Assembly (NCBI GenBank): GCA_022777205.1
Contig: JALFGP010000027.1
Location: 1-64,000 of the forward strand
Length of the DNA: 64,000 nucleotides
Reading direction: 5' to 3'
From: Rikenellaceae bacterium
GTDB lineage: Bacteria > Bacteroidota > Bacteroidia > Bacteroidales > UBA932
The notes beneath the pieces were generated by a model. It saw only the letters and a list, made by a program, of their open reading frames with translations, made no database searches and was not told the origin of the DNA. The first letter of the stretch is position 1; each line of letters opens with the position of its first letter. Positions 1 through 7,541 of this stretch are shown here, one piece after another. The position numbers and the translations under genes are program-made.

Positions 1-1220
1 GGGAAGACTGCGTAGATGCGACCTCTTGTGACATCTCCCGCCGGAAGTTCAGCTCTCAATCCACCGTTGTTGCAGATGGCGAAGTCCGGCTTCTCCCCGA
101 AGACATCCTCGCATATTTCCACCATGGCATCAGTGGCCCAGTTGCCCAGCAGACCTTGAGGAGAACCCTTGCGGAGAGTTTGCGGACAATTGCCGAGAAC
201 TTCCGACATCGCATCTTCAAGTTTGGCGGAATAGACCCCAAGTTTGTCAGCGAAATCCCGATCAATCCTTGCATCCAACCGGCTGTTTACGGGAATCAGA
301 CGGTAACTGAACCTTTCACGCCCGGAGCCGTTCATATTGATTTTCATATAGCCCAGATATATGCCCTTGCTGCCGGTCTGGACTATAGGCACTTCCTTCC
401 CTGAGAGATTGGTGGCATACCTCTCCTTCATAAGAAAAGTGTGGCTGTGGCCGCCGATGATAAAGTCTATGTTTTCGGTGTTCGAGGCAAAGCCGCCGTC
501 ATAGTATTTTTTGCTGTAGTCTTCGTCGTAACCCAGATGGGACAGGGCAATCACCATTTCCGCTCCTTTCTTCTTGAGTTCCCGTGCAAGTCTGTCCGCA
601 TCCTCCCAAGGATAGGAATACACCACGCCTTCGTAGGCTTTCGGGTCCACAAGCCCTTTCAGACGCGCTCCCAGACCTATGAATCCGATTTTGTGACCTC
701 CAGCCTCGATAATCGCAGATTCGTGGACATTCTCGGACAGGGCAGTACGGCTGAAGTCGTAATTGCTGCTCACCGTGACCACATCGTTCAGATTGAGCAT
801 ATGGCCAAGTCCCTCGATTTTCTTGTCGAATTCGTGGTTGCCTATGGTCTTGACATCATAGCCCATTTCCTTCTGCACCATCATTTCCACCTCCCCTCCC
901 AGGCAGGTGAAATAGAAAGTCCCTTGCACAAAATCCCCTGCATCAGCGAGAATTACAGCCTTTTCCGCTGCCCTGACGCTGTCCACAAGCACCTTGATGC
1001 GCGCCACTCCGCCCCGTCCAGAATTAAATGTCTCGCTCCCGTCTATGGGCTCAATCTGGCTGTGCAGGTCGTTGGTAAACAGAAGAACAATGCTTTCTGA
1101 GGCTGGGTCTTCATTAAAGTCTCCGGTCCCGGGCCGGTTTCCCGAAGATGATGAATCAGTGACTGTAAACTGGCAGGCGCAGGTGCATGCTGAAATGAAG
1201 AATAGAGATAATTTTTTCAT
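1..1220 (-). CDS. 5'-nucleotidase / UshA-type metallophosphatase lipoprotein (3' end outside window)
   Basis: The minus-strand frame is open from ATG 1220 to the window edge (about 406 residues). It starts with a lipoprotein signal whose lipobox is Ile-Ser-Ala-Cys, so the enzyme is probably anchored in the periplasm or on the cell surface. The metallophosphatase half shows NDLHSQIEP, DAGDFVQG, GNHEFD and GGHSHTF, which are the di-metal ligands of the family. The C-terminal 5'-nucleotidase domain follows, with WATDAM and NNGGLRA, the substrate-binding region. The family hydrolyses nucleotide monophosphates or related phosphodiesters outside the cytoplasm; the exact substrate cannot be read from sequence. 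The gene is cut off by the window edge, so its true end is unknown. A TAnnTTTG box lies 20 bp upstream. The gene is transcribed divergently from hipB. Confidence 0.9.
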   Translation of the reverse strand, partial: MKKLSLFFISACTCACQFTVTDSSSSGNRPGTGDFNEDPASESIVLLFTNDLHSQIEPIDGSETFNSGRGGVARIKVLVDSVRAAEKAVILADAGDFVQGTFYFTCLGGEVEMMVQKEMGYDVKTIGNHEFDKKIEGLGHMLNLNDVVTVSSNYDFSRTALSENVHESAIIEAGGHKIGFIGLGARLKGLVDPKAYEGVVYSYPWEDADRLARELKKKGAEMVIALSHLGYDEDYSKKYYDGGFASNTENIDFIIGGHSHTFLMKERYATNLSGKEVPIVQTGSKGIYLGYMKINMNGSGRERFSYRLIPVNSRLDARIDRDFADKLGVYSAKLEDAMSEVLGNCPQTLRKGSPQGLLGNWATDAMVEICEDVFGEKPDFAICNNGGLRAELPAGDVTRGRIYAVF

Positions 1221-1239
1221 AATGAGAATTATTGCCAGG

Positions 1240-1247
1240 CAAATTTA
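1240..1247 (-). promoter_or_regulatory. Bacteroidetes -7 promoter box for the 5'-nucleotidase gene
   Basis: TAAATTTG on the minus strand fits the Bacteroidetes TAnnTTTG consensus and ends 19 nt before the ATG at 1220. No clear TTG -33 element was seen at the usual 19-21 nt spacing. Confidence 0.5.
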
Positions 1248-1346
1248 GTGATATTTTCCGGATTCGAATTTAAAAATGTAATAGTGGAAATTCCCGATTG
1301 GATTATGACTTTATGCTAACGAATATGATATTTTATATGCAAAATC

Positions 1347-1376
1347 TTGATATAAACTATAAAATATGTACATTTG
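1347..1376 (+). promoter_or_regulatory. Promoter of hipBA
   Basis: TTG at 1347-1349, 19 nt, then TACATTTG at 1369-1376 matches the Bacteroidetes -33/-7 pattern. Transcription should begin near 1381, only a few bases before ATG 1384. An upstream in-frame ATG at 1366 lies before the box and so is not a usable start. An AT-rich inverted repeat (1328-1337 with 1358-1367) brackets the -33 element. Confidence 0.7.
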
Positions 1377-1383
1377 CAGTGTT

Positions 1384-1719
1384 ATGAATAATCTTTCAAT
1401 GGAGGATCTTTACGGGAGGTCCAATAATGATATCGTTGTTGAACTCGGTAAACGGTTTCGCGATTACAGAATAGCATTGCGCTTGACTCAGAAAGACATT
1501 GCAGAGCTGACAGGTCTTTCTGTTATGACCATTGCCCGTTTTGAGAAGGGCGAAGGGTCAGCCATCAGACTTGACAATTTTGTGGCACTTGCCAGAGCAA
1601 TTGAGCGTCTTGAAGGGATAGCTGAATCAATACCGGATATTCCTGTCAGCTTGTATGGAAATCATACGGAAAAAGACATTGTAAAACGGAGAGTCAGAAG
1701 ACGAAAAAATGAAAAATAA
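1384..1719 (+). CDS. hipB: HipB-like XRE-family antitoxin
   Basis: A 111-residue protein with a helix-turn-helix of the XRE/Cro type (residues about 22-75, around LTQKDIAELTGLSVMTIARFEKGEG). The C-terminal tail is very basic (KRRVRRRKNEK). In HipBA modules the antitoxin binds the HipA kinase and represses the shared promoter. The next gene starts 11 bp inside this one, the usual coupling. The start at 1384 is chosen because the promoter box ends at 1376; a second ATG at 1399 is possible and would give a short leader. The 3' two thirds of the gene are duplicated at 6028-6251, about 90% identical by eye, in a broken context. Confidence 0.88.
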   Translation: MNNLSMEDLYGRSNNDIVVELGKRFRDYRIALRLTQKDIAELTGLSVMTIARFEKGEGSAIRLDNFVALARAIERLEGIAESIPDIPVSLYGNHTEKDIVKRRVRRRKNEK

Positions 1720-2989
1720 CATTTTGAATGTCCTGCTGTATGGAAAAGAAATCTGCAAGTTGCAGTGGCAGGGAGGCTATGAAAAAGGATTTGGGAAAAT
1801 CGGAGCCAAGGTTTCGTTCAATCCGGAGTATCATACTTTTGGCGTTGATGTGGATCCTGTGGGACCATATAGACTTTCGACCTATCTTGTCAGGAGAGGA
1901 ATGTCTGATATATGCAGGAGAAATGAATATGAGGGTTTGCCAAGGTTTCTGAGTGCTTCGCTACCTGATGATTGGGGCAACCTGGTTTTTTTTCAGTGGA
2001 TGGAAGCAAATGGGCTCAGAAGCCACGATGTAACAGCTGTAGATAAATTGGCTTTCATCGGAAAAAGGGGAATGGGAGGCTTTGAATTCGTTCCGCAAAT
2101 GTATAATTCGTCAACCGATGATGCTGTTATGCTTGATGAGTTATATAATTTGGCAATTGAGATAGAATCGGCCAGGGAAGGAGTTGCCTTGAACTTGGCC
2201 AATCGTCCGGGAGTGAACGAACTGATGACTGTAGGTATGAGCGCTGGGGGAAAACACCCGAAGGCCATAGTTGCCATCAACTGGAAGACTGGTGAGGTTC
2301 GTTCAGGACAGGTCCTCCTTCCGGTAGATTTCGTCCAATACATTCTGAAGTTTCGGGATTCAGATACTTGGCCAACAGCAGAAATAGAGTATGTGTATTA
2401 CCAGATGGCCACAGAATGCGGAATAGAAATGGAAAAGTCTGTTCTCCTGCCAGTTTCCGGAGCCAATCATTTCCTGACAGAAAGGTTTGACCGCAAGGAT
2501 GGGAAAAAAGTACATTCTGCAACACTCCGTTCTTTGTGCGGTGAGGTAACATCTTATGATGAATTGTTCAAAGTTTGTCGCATCCTGCATCTCCCGTATC
2601 ACGATATTGAACAATTGTATCTGCGTGTTGTGTTCAATTATCTGGCCGGTGTGACTGACGATCACGACAAAAATTTTTCATTCATTATGTCTGAAGACGG
2701 GACTTGGAGACTCGCTCCTGCCTATGATGTGACTTTCACTGTCAATTACAAGAACCGTTTCATTGGGGACAGGCACGCAATGTCAATTGCAGAAAGTGAC
2801 AAACTCATTTCCCGAGGCCAGTTAATCAGACTCGCGTCGGAGAATGACGTGAGAAATGCAGATTCCATTATAACTCGGATTGCTGAAGTTCTGCAATCTT
2901 TCCGGGAAAAGGGTGCAAAAGTTCATATTGACGGTTTTCATTTGAATTTGATATCAGAATATATCCGGGAGCAAGAATCGAAGCTATAA
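1709..2989 (+). CDS. hipA: HipA-like serine/threonine kinase toxin
   Basis: A 426-residue protein, close to the usual HipA length of about 440. HipA toxins are Ser/Thr kinases; the Escherichia coli enzyme phosphorylates glutamyl-tRNA synthetase and causes persistence. An N-terminal couple-HipA-type region is followed by the kinase core: the G-loop-like stretch GMSAGGKHPKA, then FLTERFDR, the catalytic TDDHDKN motif (Asp317, His319, Asn322) and APAYDVT with the metal-binding Asp340. All key residues appear intact, so the kinase should be active. It overlaps hipB by 11 bp and is probably translationally coupled to it. The gene ends 7 bp before the convergent ATPase gene. Confidence 0.9.
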   Translation: MKNNILNVLLYGKEICKLQWQGGYEKGFGKIGAKVSFNPEYHTFGVDVDPVGPYRLSTYLVRRGMSDICRRNEYEGLPRFLSASLPDDWGNLVFFQWMEANGLRSHDVTAVDKLAFIGKRGMGGFEFVPQMYNSSTDDAVMLDELYNLAIEIESAREGVALNLANRPGVNELMTVGMSAGGKHPKAIVAINWKTGEVRSGQVLLPVDFVQYILKFRDSDTWPTAEIEYVYYQMATECGIEMEKSVLLPVSGANHFLTERFDRKDGKKVHSATLRSLCGEVTSYDELFKVCRILHLPYHDIEQLYLRVVFNYLAGVTDDHDKNFSFIMSEDGTWRLAPAYDVTFTVNYKNRFIGDRHAMSIAESDKLISRGQLIRLASENDVRNADSIITRIAEVLQSFREKGAKVHIDGFHLNLISEYIREQESKL

Positions 2990-2996
2990 GTTTCAT

Positions 2997-4448
2997 TCAT
3001 AAGAACAAATCGTCCAGAGTTATTTGATTTTGGACTATGCCGCTGTATTTGTTGCTTTTGATTCCGAATGTGCTTATTATTGTCAGATGGATAGCCTGCC
3101 TCTTTTTTATGTATGAAGACAGAATATTCATTCTGTTGCGCAGTACAAGGTCATAATCCTTTCCGATTTCGAACATACCGTTGTAAAACTTTATTTCACA
3201 CAGGTTTACGACTCTGTCCTTGCGCTCGATGACAAGGTCCATCTGTGTGCCTTTGTTTGACTCGTCTCCCCTCAACGTGAGAGCAGATTCTGTGGTTGCC
3301 ACTCCTGATATGCCCAGAGCTTTCTTGATTTGTGCGATGTGAGAGATACATAAATCCTCAAATGCAATTCCACGCCAGCTGTTTGTTGCAGCCAGATTCT
3401 GATTGTGTACCCAATATTCGGAATCATTGTTTGTGCTATTGTCTGCGAAACGCAGATAAAACAGACAGAAGGCATCCGTCAGCCGATATAGTTTTTCACC
3501 CTTTGCGGCATCCAAAGGGCGGTAGCAGATGATGAAGTCGCTGGCTTCAAGAGTGTTGAGTATTTTAGTCAGTCCGGCACCCGATTTAATTCCCAGGCAT
3601 TCTCCAATATCTGTTCTCGAAAATCCATAATGTCTGGATGCAAGCTTGCGTATGGCTTTGGCATACAGGTCAGGATTGGAAAACAGGGAGGCAAACAGGC
3701 GTGTGAATTCATTTTTCAGCGGGGCATTGGCTGCGAAAAAGAGTCTGTCGATGTTTTGCGCAACGCTGAGTCCTTTTTTGAATTTGTCGAGATAATAAGG
3801 AATGCCGCCAACAGCCATATATATTTCAGTGATGTCATACCTTGTCAGTTCAATCCCTCGGGATGTGAAAAACTCTTCGCATTCATTCAGTGTAAATGGA
3901 GATAATTTGATTTCACAGGTCTGGCGGCCATACAGTCCTCCGTGATTGTTTATCATATTGTCAGCCATCCAGGATGTTGCGGAACCGCAGACAATGCATT
4001 TTATATTGTCCCTGGCTGATGCCCATCCGTTCCAGAATGCTTCAAATGCTGTCAGAAATCTGGAGCCCGGAGTGTCCATCCAGGGCAATTCATCTATGAA
4101 CACCAGTTGGGCTCTGCCATCGTCAAGTGATGATAGCAGTTTCTCAAGCATATAGAATGCCTCCATCCAGTCTTTGGGACAGGCTGTCTCCTGAAGCCCG
4201 TAGTTTAGCAGTGAATGGTAGAAATGTTCCAGTTGTTCTTTTTTGCCGATTTTCCGGTTTTCATCGTACGGCGACAGTCCGGTATGGTAAAAAGTAATCC
4301 TGTCCTTGAATGTCTCCCGGACAAGGAAGGTTTTTCCCACCCGCCTTCGGCCGTATACGACCACAAGTTCTGCCCTGTCACTATCGTATCTTTCGTTCAG
4401 TTCCTGAATCTGAAATTTTCTTCCAATCAGTTTCGCCATTGGATTCAT
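2997..4448 (-). CDS. AAA ATPase with C-terminal DUF234/PD-(D/E)XK-like domain
   Basis: A 483-residue protein. The P-loop is GRRRVGKT (residues 33-40) and the Walker B is LVFIDELPW. A winged-helix-like middle (FSRTDIGECLGIKSGAGLTKILNTLE) is followed by a C-terminal segment with Asp404 and an E-x-K pair (Glu418, Lys420 in LCEIKFYN), the layout of a PD-(D/E)XK nuclease fold. This architecture is common in the archaeal-type/DUF234 ATPases, whose function is unknown despite wide distribution. A second ATG at 4439 is possible. The promoter (TATATTTG at 4466-4473) is flanked upstream by three TTTGGCAGA half-sites. The gene stands alone and converges with hipA. A defence, DNA-binding or mobile-element role is speculation. 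Confidence 0.82.
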   Translation of the reverse strand: MNPMAKLIGRKFQIQELNERYDSDRAELVVVYGRRRVGKTFLVRETFKDRITFYHTGLSPYDENRKIGKKEQLEHFYHSLLNYGLQETACPKDWMEAFYMLEKLLSSLDDGRAQLVFIDELPWMDTPGSRFLTAFEAFWNGWASARDNIKCIVCGSATSWMADNMINNHGGLYGRQTCEIKLSPFTLNECEEFFTSRGIELTRYDITEIYMAVGGIPYYLDKFKKGLSVAQNIDRLFFAANAPLKNEFTRLFASLFSNPDLYAKAIRKLASRHYGFSRTDIGECLGIKSGAGLTKILNTLEASDFIICYRPLDAAKGEKLYRLTDAFCLFYLRFADNSTNNDSEYWVHNQNLAATNSWRGIAFEDLCISHIAQIKKALGISGVATTESALTLRGDESNKGTQMDLVIERKDRVVNLCEIKFYNGMFEIGKDYDLVLRNRMNILSSYIKKRQAIHLTIISTFGIKSNKYSGIVQNQITLDDLFL

Positions 4449-4465
4449 ATTTAACGATTATGCCG

Positions 4466-4473
4466 CAAATATA
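4466..4473 (-). promoter_or_regulatory. -7 promoter box of the AAA/DUF234 ATPase
   Basis: TATATTTG on the minus strand, 17 nt before the ATG at 4448, matches TAnnTTTG. No TTG -33 element is visible at normal spacing; the nearest upstream half-site (4488-4500) occupies that position. Confidence 0.6.
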
Positions 4474-4487
4474 TAAAATATATTGAA

Positions 4488-4550
4488 TTTGGCAGAATTA
4501 TTAATAACAAATCTGCCAAAAGCTATATAAAGGTATTTGTTTTGGCAGAT
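4488..4550. repeat. Three TTTGGCAGA half-sites upstream of the AAA/DUF234 ATPase
   Basis: TTTGGCAGAATTA at 4488-4500 reads forward, ATCTGCCAAAA at 4511-4521 reads in reverse, and TTTTGGCAGAT at 4540-4550 reads forward again. The last two form a perfect 11-bp inverted repeat with an 18-nt spacer. The cluster covers the -33 region and the upstream DNA of the ATPase promoter, so it resembles an operator. Confidence 0.7.
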
Positions 4551-4638
4551 TATGTTTAGTGATATGACCTTCCCTAGAAAAGGTTGACACTTATGGGGTG
4601 GTTAAACTAATACGTATAGATAAAATAGCTACTGCTCG

Positions 4639-6027
4639 TCAATTCATAGGTATCAGTTCTATAATATCTAAATCTTGGTTTGCCTGTTCAGCCTGTGTGT
4701 ATTCTCCTGTCTCGATGTCTATACTGATGATATACTTTTTACCGTCTACAGGAGAAATAACGTTGCATTTGATTGTGCCGTGAGGTATATCACGAATTGT
4801 GGATAACACAGTGTAGTTTGAGGCGTCCGCCTCAAACTTACTTTGGACAAATCCGCATTCTAAAGTTTCAATATCAAACCACCATGAGACATCGAGACTT
4901 ACATCCCATGCCTTGCCTTTATACATATTATCCGAACGTGCTTGTATCACATTGTCATGAAGAGGCCATTCCGTTTCTGATACCGGCTTCATAAAATCTA
5001 TCCAAGTTCTTGTTTCAGTATCATAAGCAAGTATATTGCCTATAAACCAATATCGTTGGCCTTTCCATAGTTTATCATAACAGAATTTTTCATCACAGTC
5101 TGTCCTTCTGACGAAATAAGTCCAATCTATTCCACGCTCCCATACTCCGTTAACATAATAGTTGTATTCATTGTAATCAAGCATATCATTCGTTCCAGAT
5201 AGTTTAGTCAAAGGATCGGAAACTTCGATGCTTCCATACGATGTCCCGACTTCTATATTGACTAATTCTATTGAAACTTCCTCGTTTAAGTAGTAGTATC
5301 TGCTCCAGTCTTCCCAATTTTCGTAGTATTGAAAATTCTCTTTGGGAAGTTTTATTGCCATCAGCTTTCCGTCGGCTACGCTGAAGTATAAACGGTCTTT
5401 TTGACCTTCAAAATCTTCTTTGTTATGAGCTGGCTCGTTTGGACTCGTACCGTCTAATTCCTCAAAACCTCCGTTAGAATATAGACACTGCACGAAATTG
5501 TAGGTATGTCCATCATATAAATTCTCATCTACGTGACATAGAAGAACTAATGTCCCGTTATCAAGTATATGCATTTCACTATCATACTTAATTAGTTCTC
5601 TATAACTATATGGTGTCAGTTGTGCCATATCCTCAATAAAAGAGATTTTGGCAATTCCTGACGAAGTTTTTGTATAAAGATTACCAGCTTTATCCATTGC
5701 TGCATCGCGATTAGGTTTACTATTACTCCACTTTGGGAAATAAGATTGGGCAGCTTCTGGTATATAAAAAATCTTTCCGGTTGAATTCTGAACTAAAACA
5801 TCAAAAGAATTATTATCAGGCTCATAATATTGATTCATTGGTATTTCATTCCCGTCGCCATCGAAAAAACAACAGTTACAAAGATATGTGAAAGAATTAC
5901 AAATACTGCAAATTACATTTGGATGTACGGTTATATCCGTGCGTATAACAGTTTCTGTACCGTCTCCATCATACAAGACTTTAAGTCTTATTTCCGCAGT
6001 CTTAAAGGGGATGCCTCTTTCGGGTGA
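4639..6027 (-). pseudogene. 5'-truncated gene of unknown function (beta-rich, AT-rich)
   Basis: The frame is open from 6051 down to a stop at 4639, but it has no ATG near its beginning; the first plausible initiator is a TTG at 5976. In-frame residues continue upstream (GIPFKTAEIRLKV) to about 6027, where homology to hipB starts, so the original 5' end seems to have been lost in a rearrangement. The remaining 445 or so residues lack a signal peptide and contain many Asp, Tyr and Trp residues with repeated short strands (for example GKIFYIPEA, GNLYTKTSSG, GKLMAIKLP), suggesting a beta-propeller-like fold. The stretch is visibly more AT-rich than its neighbours. No family was recognised. It could still be expressed from an internal start (Met in EIPMNQYY). 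Confidence 0.55.
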
Positions 6028-6251
6028 CAGCAGAGCAGACAGGTCTTTCTGTTATGACCATTGCCTGTTTTGAGAAAGGCGAAGGGTCAGCCATCAGACT
6101 TGACAATTATGTGGCGCTGGCCAGAGCAATTGAGCGTCTTGAAGGCATTGCCGAATCAATACCGGATATACTCGTCAGTTTGTATGAAAATCATACGGAA
6201 AAAGACACAGTGAAACGGAGAGTTAGAAGACGAAAAAATGAAAAGTAACAT
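6028..6251 (+). pseudogene. Duplicated 3' fragment of hipB
   Basis: This stretch repeats about 1505-1729: the recognition helix (TGLSVMTIACFEKGEG), the middle and the basic tail, followed by the same bases up to the start of hipA. About 20 substitutions in 212 aligned bases were counted by eye. It lacks the first third of HipB and its promoter, and no hipA follows. A GTG at 6024 could start a 74-residue product, but nothing suggests it is used. It marks one end of a rearranged segment that also cut the gene at 4639-6027. Confidence 0.8.
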
Positions 6252-6310
6252 CTCTTCTCAGTCCTCCAGGTCTATTCTGCAAACAGATCTTCTTTTTTTC
6301 GGTTTTATCC

Positions 6311-7447
6311 CTAATCCCTATCAATGAGGCCACGCTTCTCGAGCCAGAGGACGAAGAACTTGTCGTAGAGTGAATAAGTGCCCTTGTCTTCTGTTACGAA
6401 GTCCTTGTCCAACAAGCCCTTGAGTGCTGAGCTGACGCTGCTGCTGGAGAGCAGTGAATGTTTCTTGATGAATTTACCGCCCATTATTTGGGAGACTTTG
6501 CCCTCGGATGCGATTGCAAGGAGCAAATCTCTTTGCTTGAGCGGCATTTGGTAAAGAAGTGACTCGTAACTATCCGATGACATTCTCACGAGAAAATCTA
6601 CCGCATTGTCAATATCCCCGGATTCGCACATACAGCCGGCTTCCGTGCGGGAGTACAGTATGTTGAGTACACGGTGTATGTAGCTCGTCACTCCGTCAAA
6701 ACGCTCATACAGAACAGAAACTACATCCTTGGCCACTTTCTTCCCTCCCTGCTCGAACTTCTCAACGGTGAACCCGGTGTATTTGTCAAGCGGAATAGGT
6801 TGCAGGTTGATGATGGTGACACTCTGATAGAATGGCCTTGAAGGAGAGGTGAACATACCTGTCATCAGGTGTCGCTGGCTTCCGGAAAAAATGAAATGTG
6901 CATTTGTGGTTTTTTGAACATAAGTGCGAATGGTCGCTTCGACAGTCGTTTCCGGGTATTTCGTGATTTGTTGGAACTCGTCAATTGCCAGAATGCAGGG
7001 CTTGTCCGCGTTTTGCAGATACGAGAATATTTCGTCAAGTGTAGCAACAGGATTGCGCAACTCTCCTATGCCTATACTCCAGCTTGGCTGTCCGTTTATG
7101 TCGAAAGAAATCTCAGGACGAAGTGAACTGACGGCTGACAGGAACTTCTCCCATACCGCCTTGCCCTTCGGCCGTAGAGTATCCAGTACCGCTTTGCCCA
7201 GCAGATTGACAAGATCGTTCAGAGATTTTGACGCATAGATGTCCACCACGAAGCAATGAAAGTCGTTCCTGAATTCGTCACAATCGAAAACGTGATTAAT
7301 CAGTTCCGTTTTCCCGAGTCTTCTGGGTGATATGAGGGCAATATTGTTTTCGTTGCGTAGCAGTTGCCTCAAATCAGCGGTTTCGGCAACTCTGTCGCAG
7401 AAATACTCATTACCGGCGTATCCGTTTGTAACAAAAGGATTTTTCAT
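6311..7447 (-). CDS. AAA family ATPase (archaeal-ATPase-like)
   Basis: A 378-residue protein. The P-loop SPRRLGKT spans residues 40-47, the Walker B is ILAIDEFQQI, and the sensor-1-like FIFSGSQRHLM follows. The C-terminal region resembles a winged helix (LLLAIASEGKVSQIMGGKFIKKHSLLSSSSVSSALKGL, residues about 305-345) and ends in SLYDKFFVLWL, typical of this family. It has no visible PD-(D/E)XK part, unlike the ATPase at 2997-4448. The biological role of the family is unknown. The gene stands alone, 94 bp from the end of carB, and is read in the same direction. Its own promoter (TATCTTTG at 7464-7471) is preceded by three operator-like half-sites. Confidence 0.82.
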   Translation of the reverse strand: MKNPFVTNGYAGNEYFCDRVAETADLRQLLRNENNIALISPRRLGKTELINHVFDCDEFRNDFHCFVVDIYASKSLNDLVNLLGKAVLDTLRPKGKAVWEKFLSAVSSLRPEISFDINGQPSWSIGIGELRNPVATLDEIFSYLQNADKPCILAIDEFQQITKYPETTVEATIRTYVQKTTNAHFIFSGSQRHLMTGMFTSPSRPFYQSVTIINLQPIPLDKYTGFTVEKFEQGGKKVAKDVVSVLYERFDGVTSYIHRVLNILYSRTEAGCMCESGDIDNAVDFLVRMSSDSYESLLYQMPLKQRDLLLAIASEGKVSQIMGGKFIKKHSLLSSSSVSSALKGLLDKDFVTEDKGTYSLYDKFFVLWLEKRGLIDRD

Positions 7448-7463
7448 TTTCTTGTCTTTTTCG

Positions 7464-7471
7464 CAAAGATA
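7464..7471 (-). promoter_or_regulatory. -7 promoter box of the AAA ATPase at 6311-7447
   Basis: TATCTTTG on the minus strand lies 16 nt before the ATG at 7447 and fits TAnnTTTG. No convincing -33 TTG was seen. Confidence 0.6.
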
Positions 7472-7486
7472 ATGAAATTTGTTTTA

Positions 7487-7535
7487 TATTACTATCTTAT
7501 GATAACTATTTTATGATTACCATAAAATAGTAATA
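7487..7535. repeat. Three TATTACTATTTTATG half-sites upstream of the AAA ATPase
   Basis: TATTACTATCTTATG (7487-7501) and ACTATTTTATG (7505-7515) are direct repeats. CATAAAATAGTAATA (7521-7535) is the inverse of the first with one mismatch. The second and third copies form a perfect palindrome with 11-bp arms and a 5-nt spacer. The cluster lies between the carB stop and the ATPase promoter. It is too AT-rich, and lacks a T-run, to look like a carB terminator. Confidence 0.75.
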
Positions 7536-7541
7536 ACGCTG

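Noticed and set aside
441-1100. Plus-strand open frame of 219 codons
   Set aside because: It is antisense to the 5'-nucleotidase gene, which shows all family motifs on the minus strand.
4570-4638. Possible insertion-sequence end near the junction region
   Set aside because: No terminal inverted repeats, target duplication or transposase remnant could be found.
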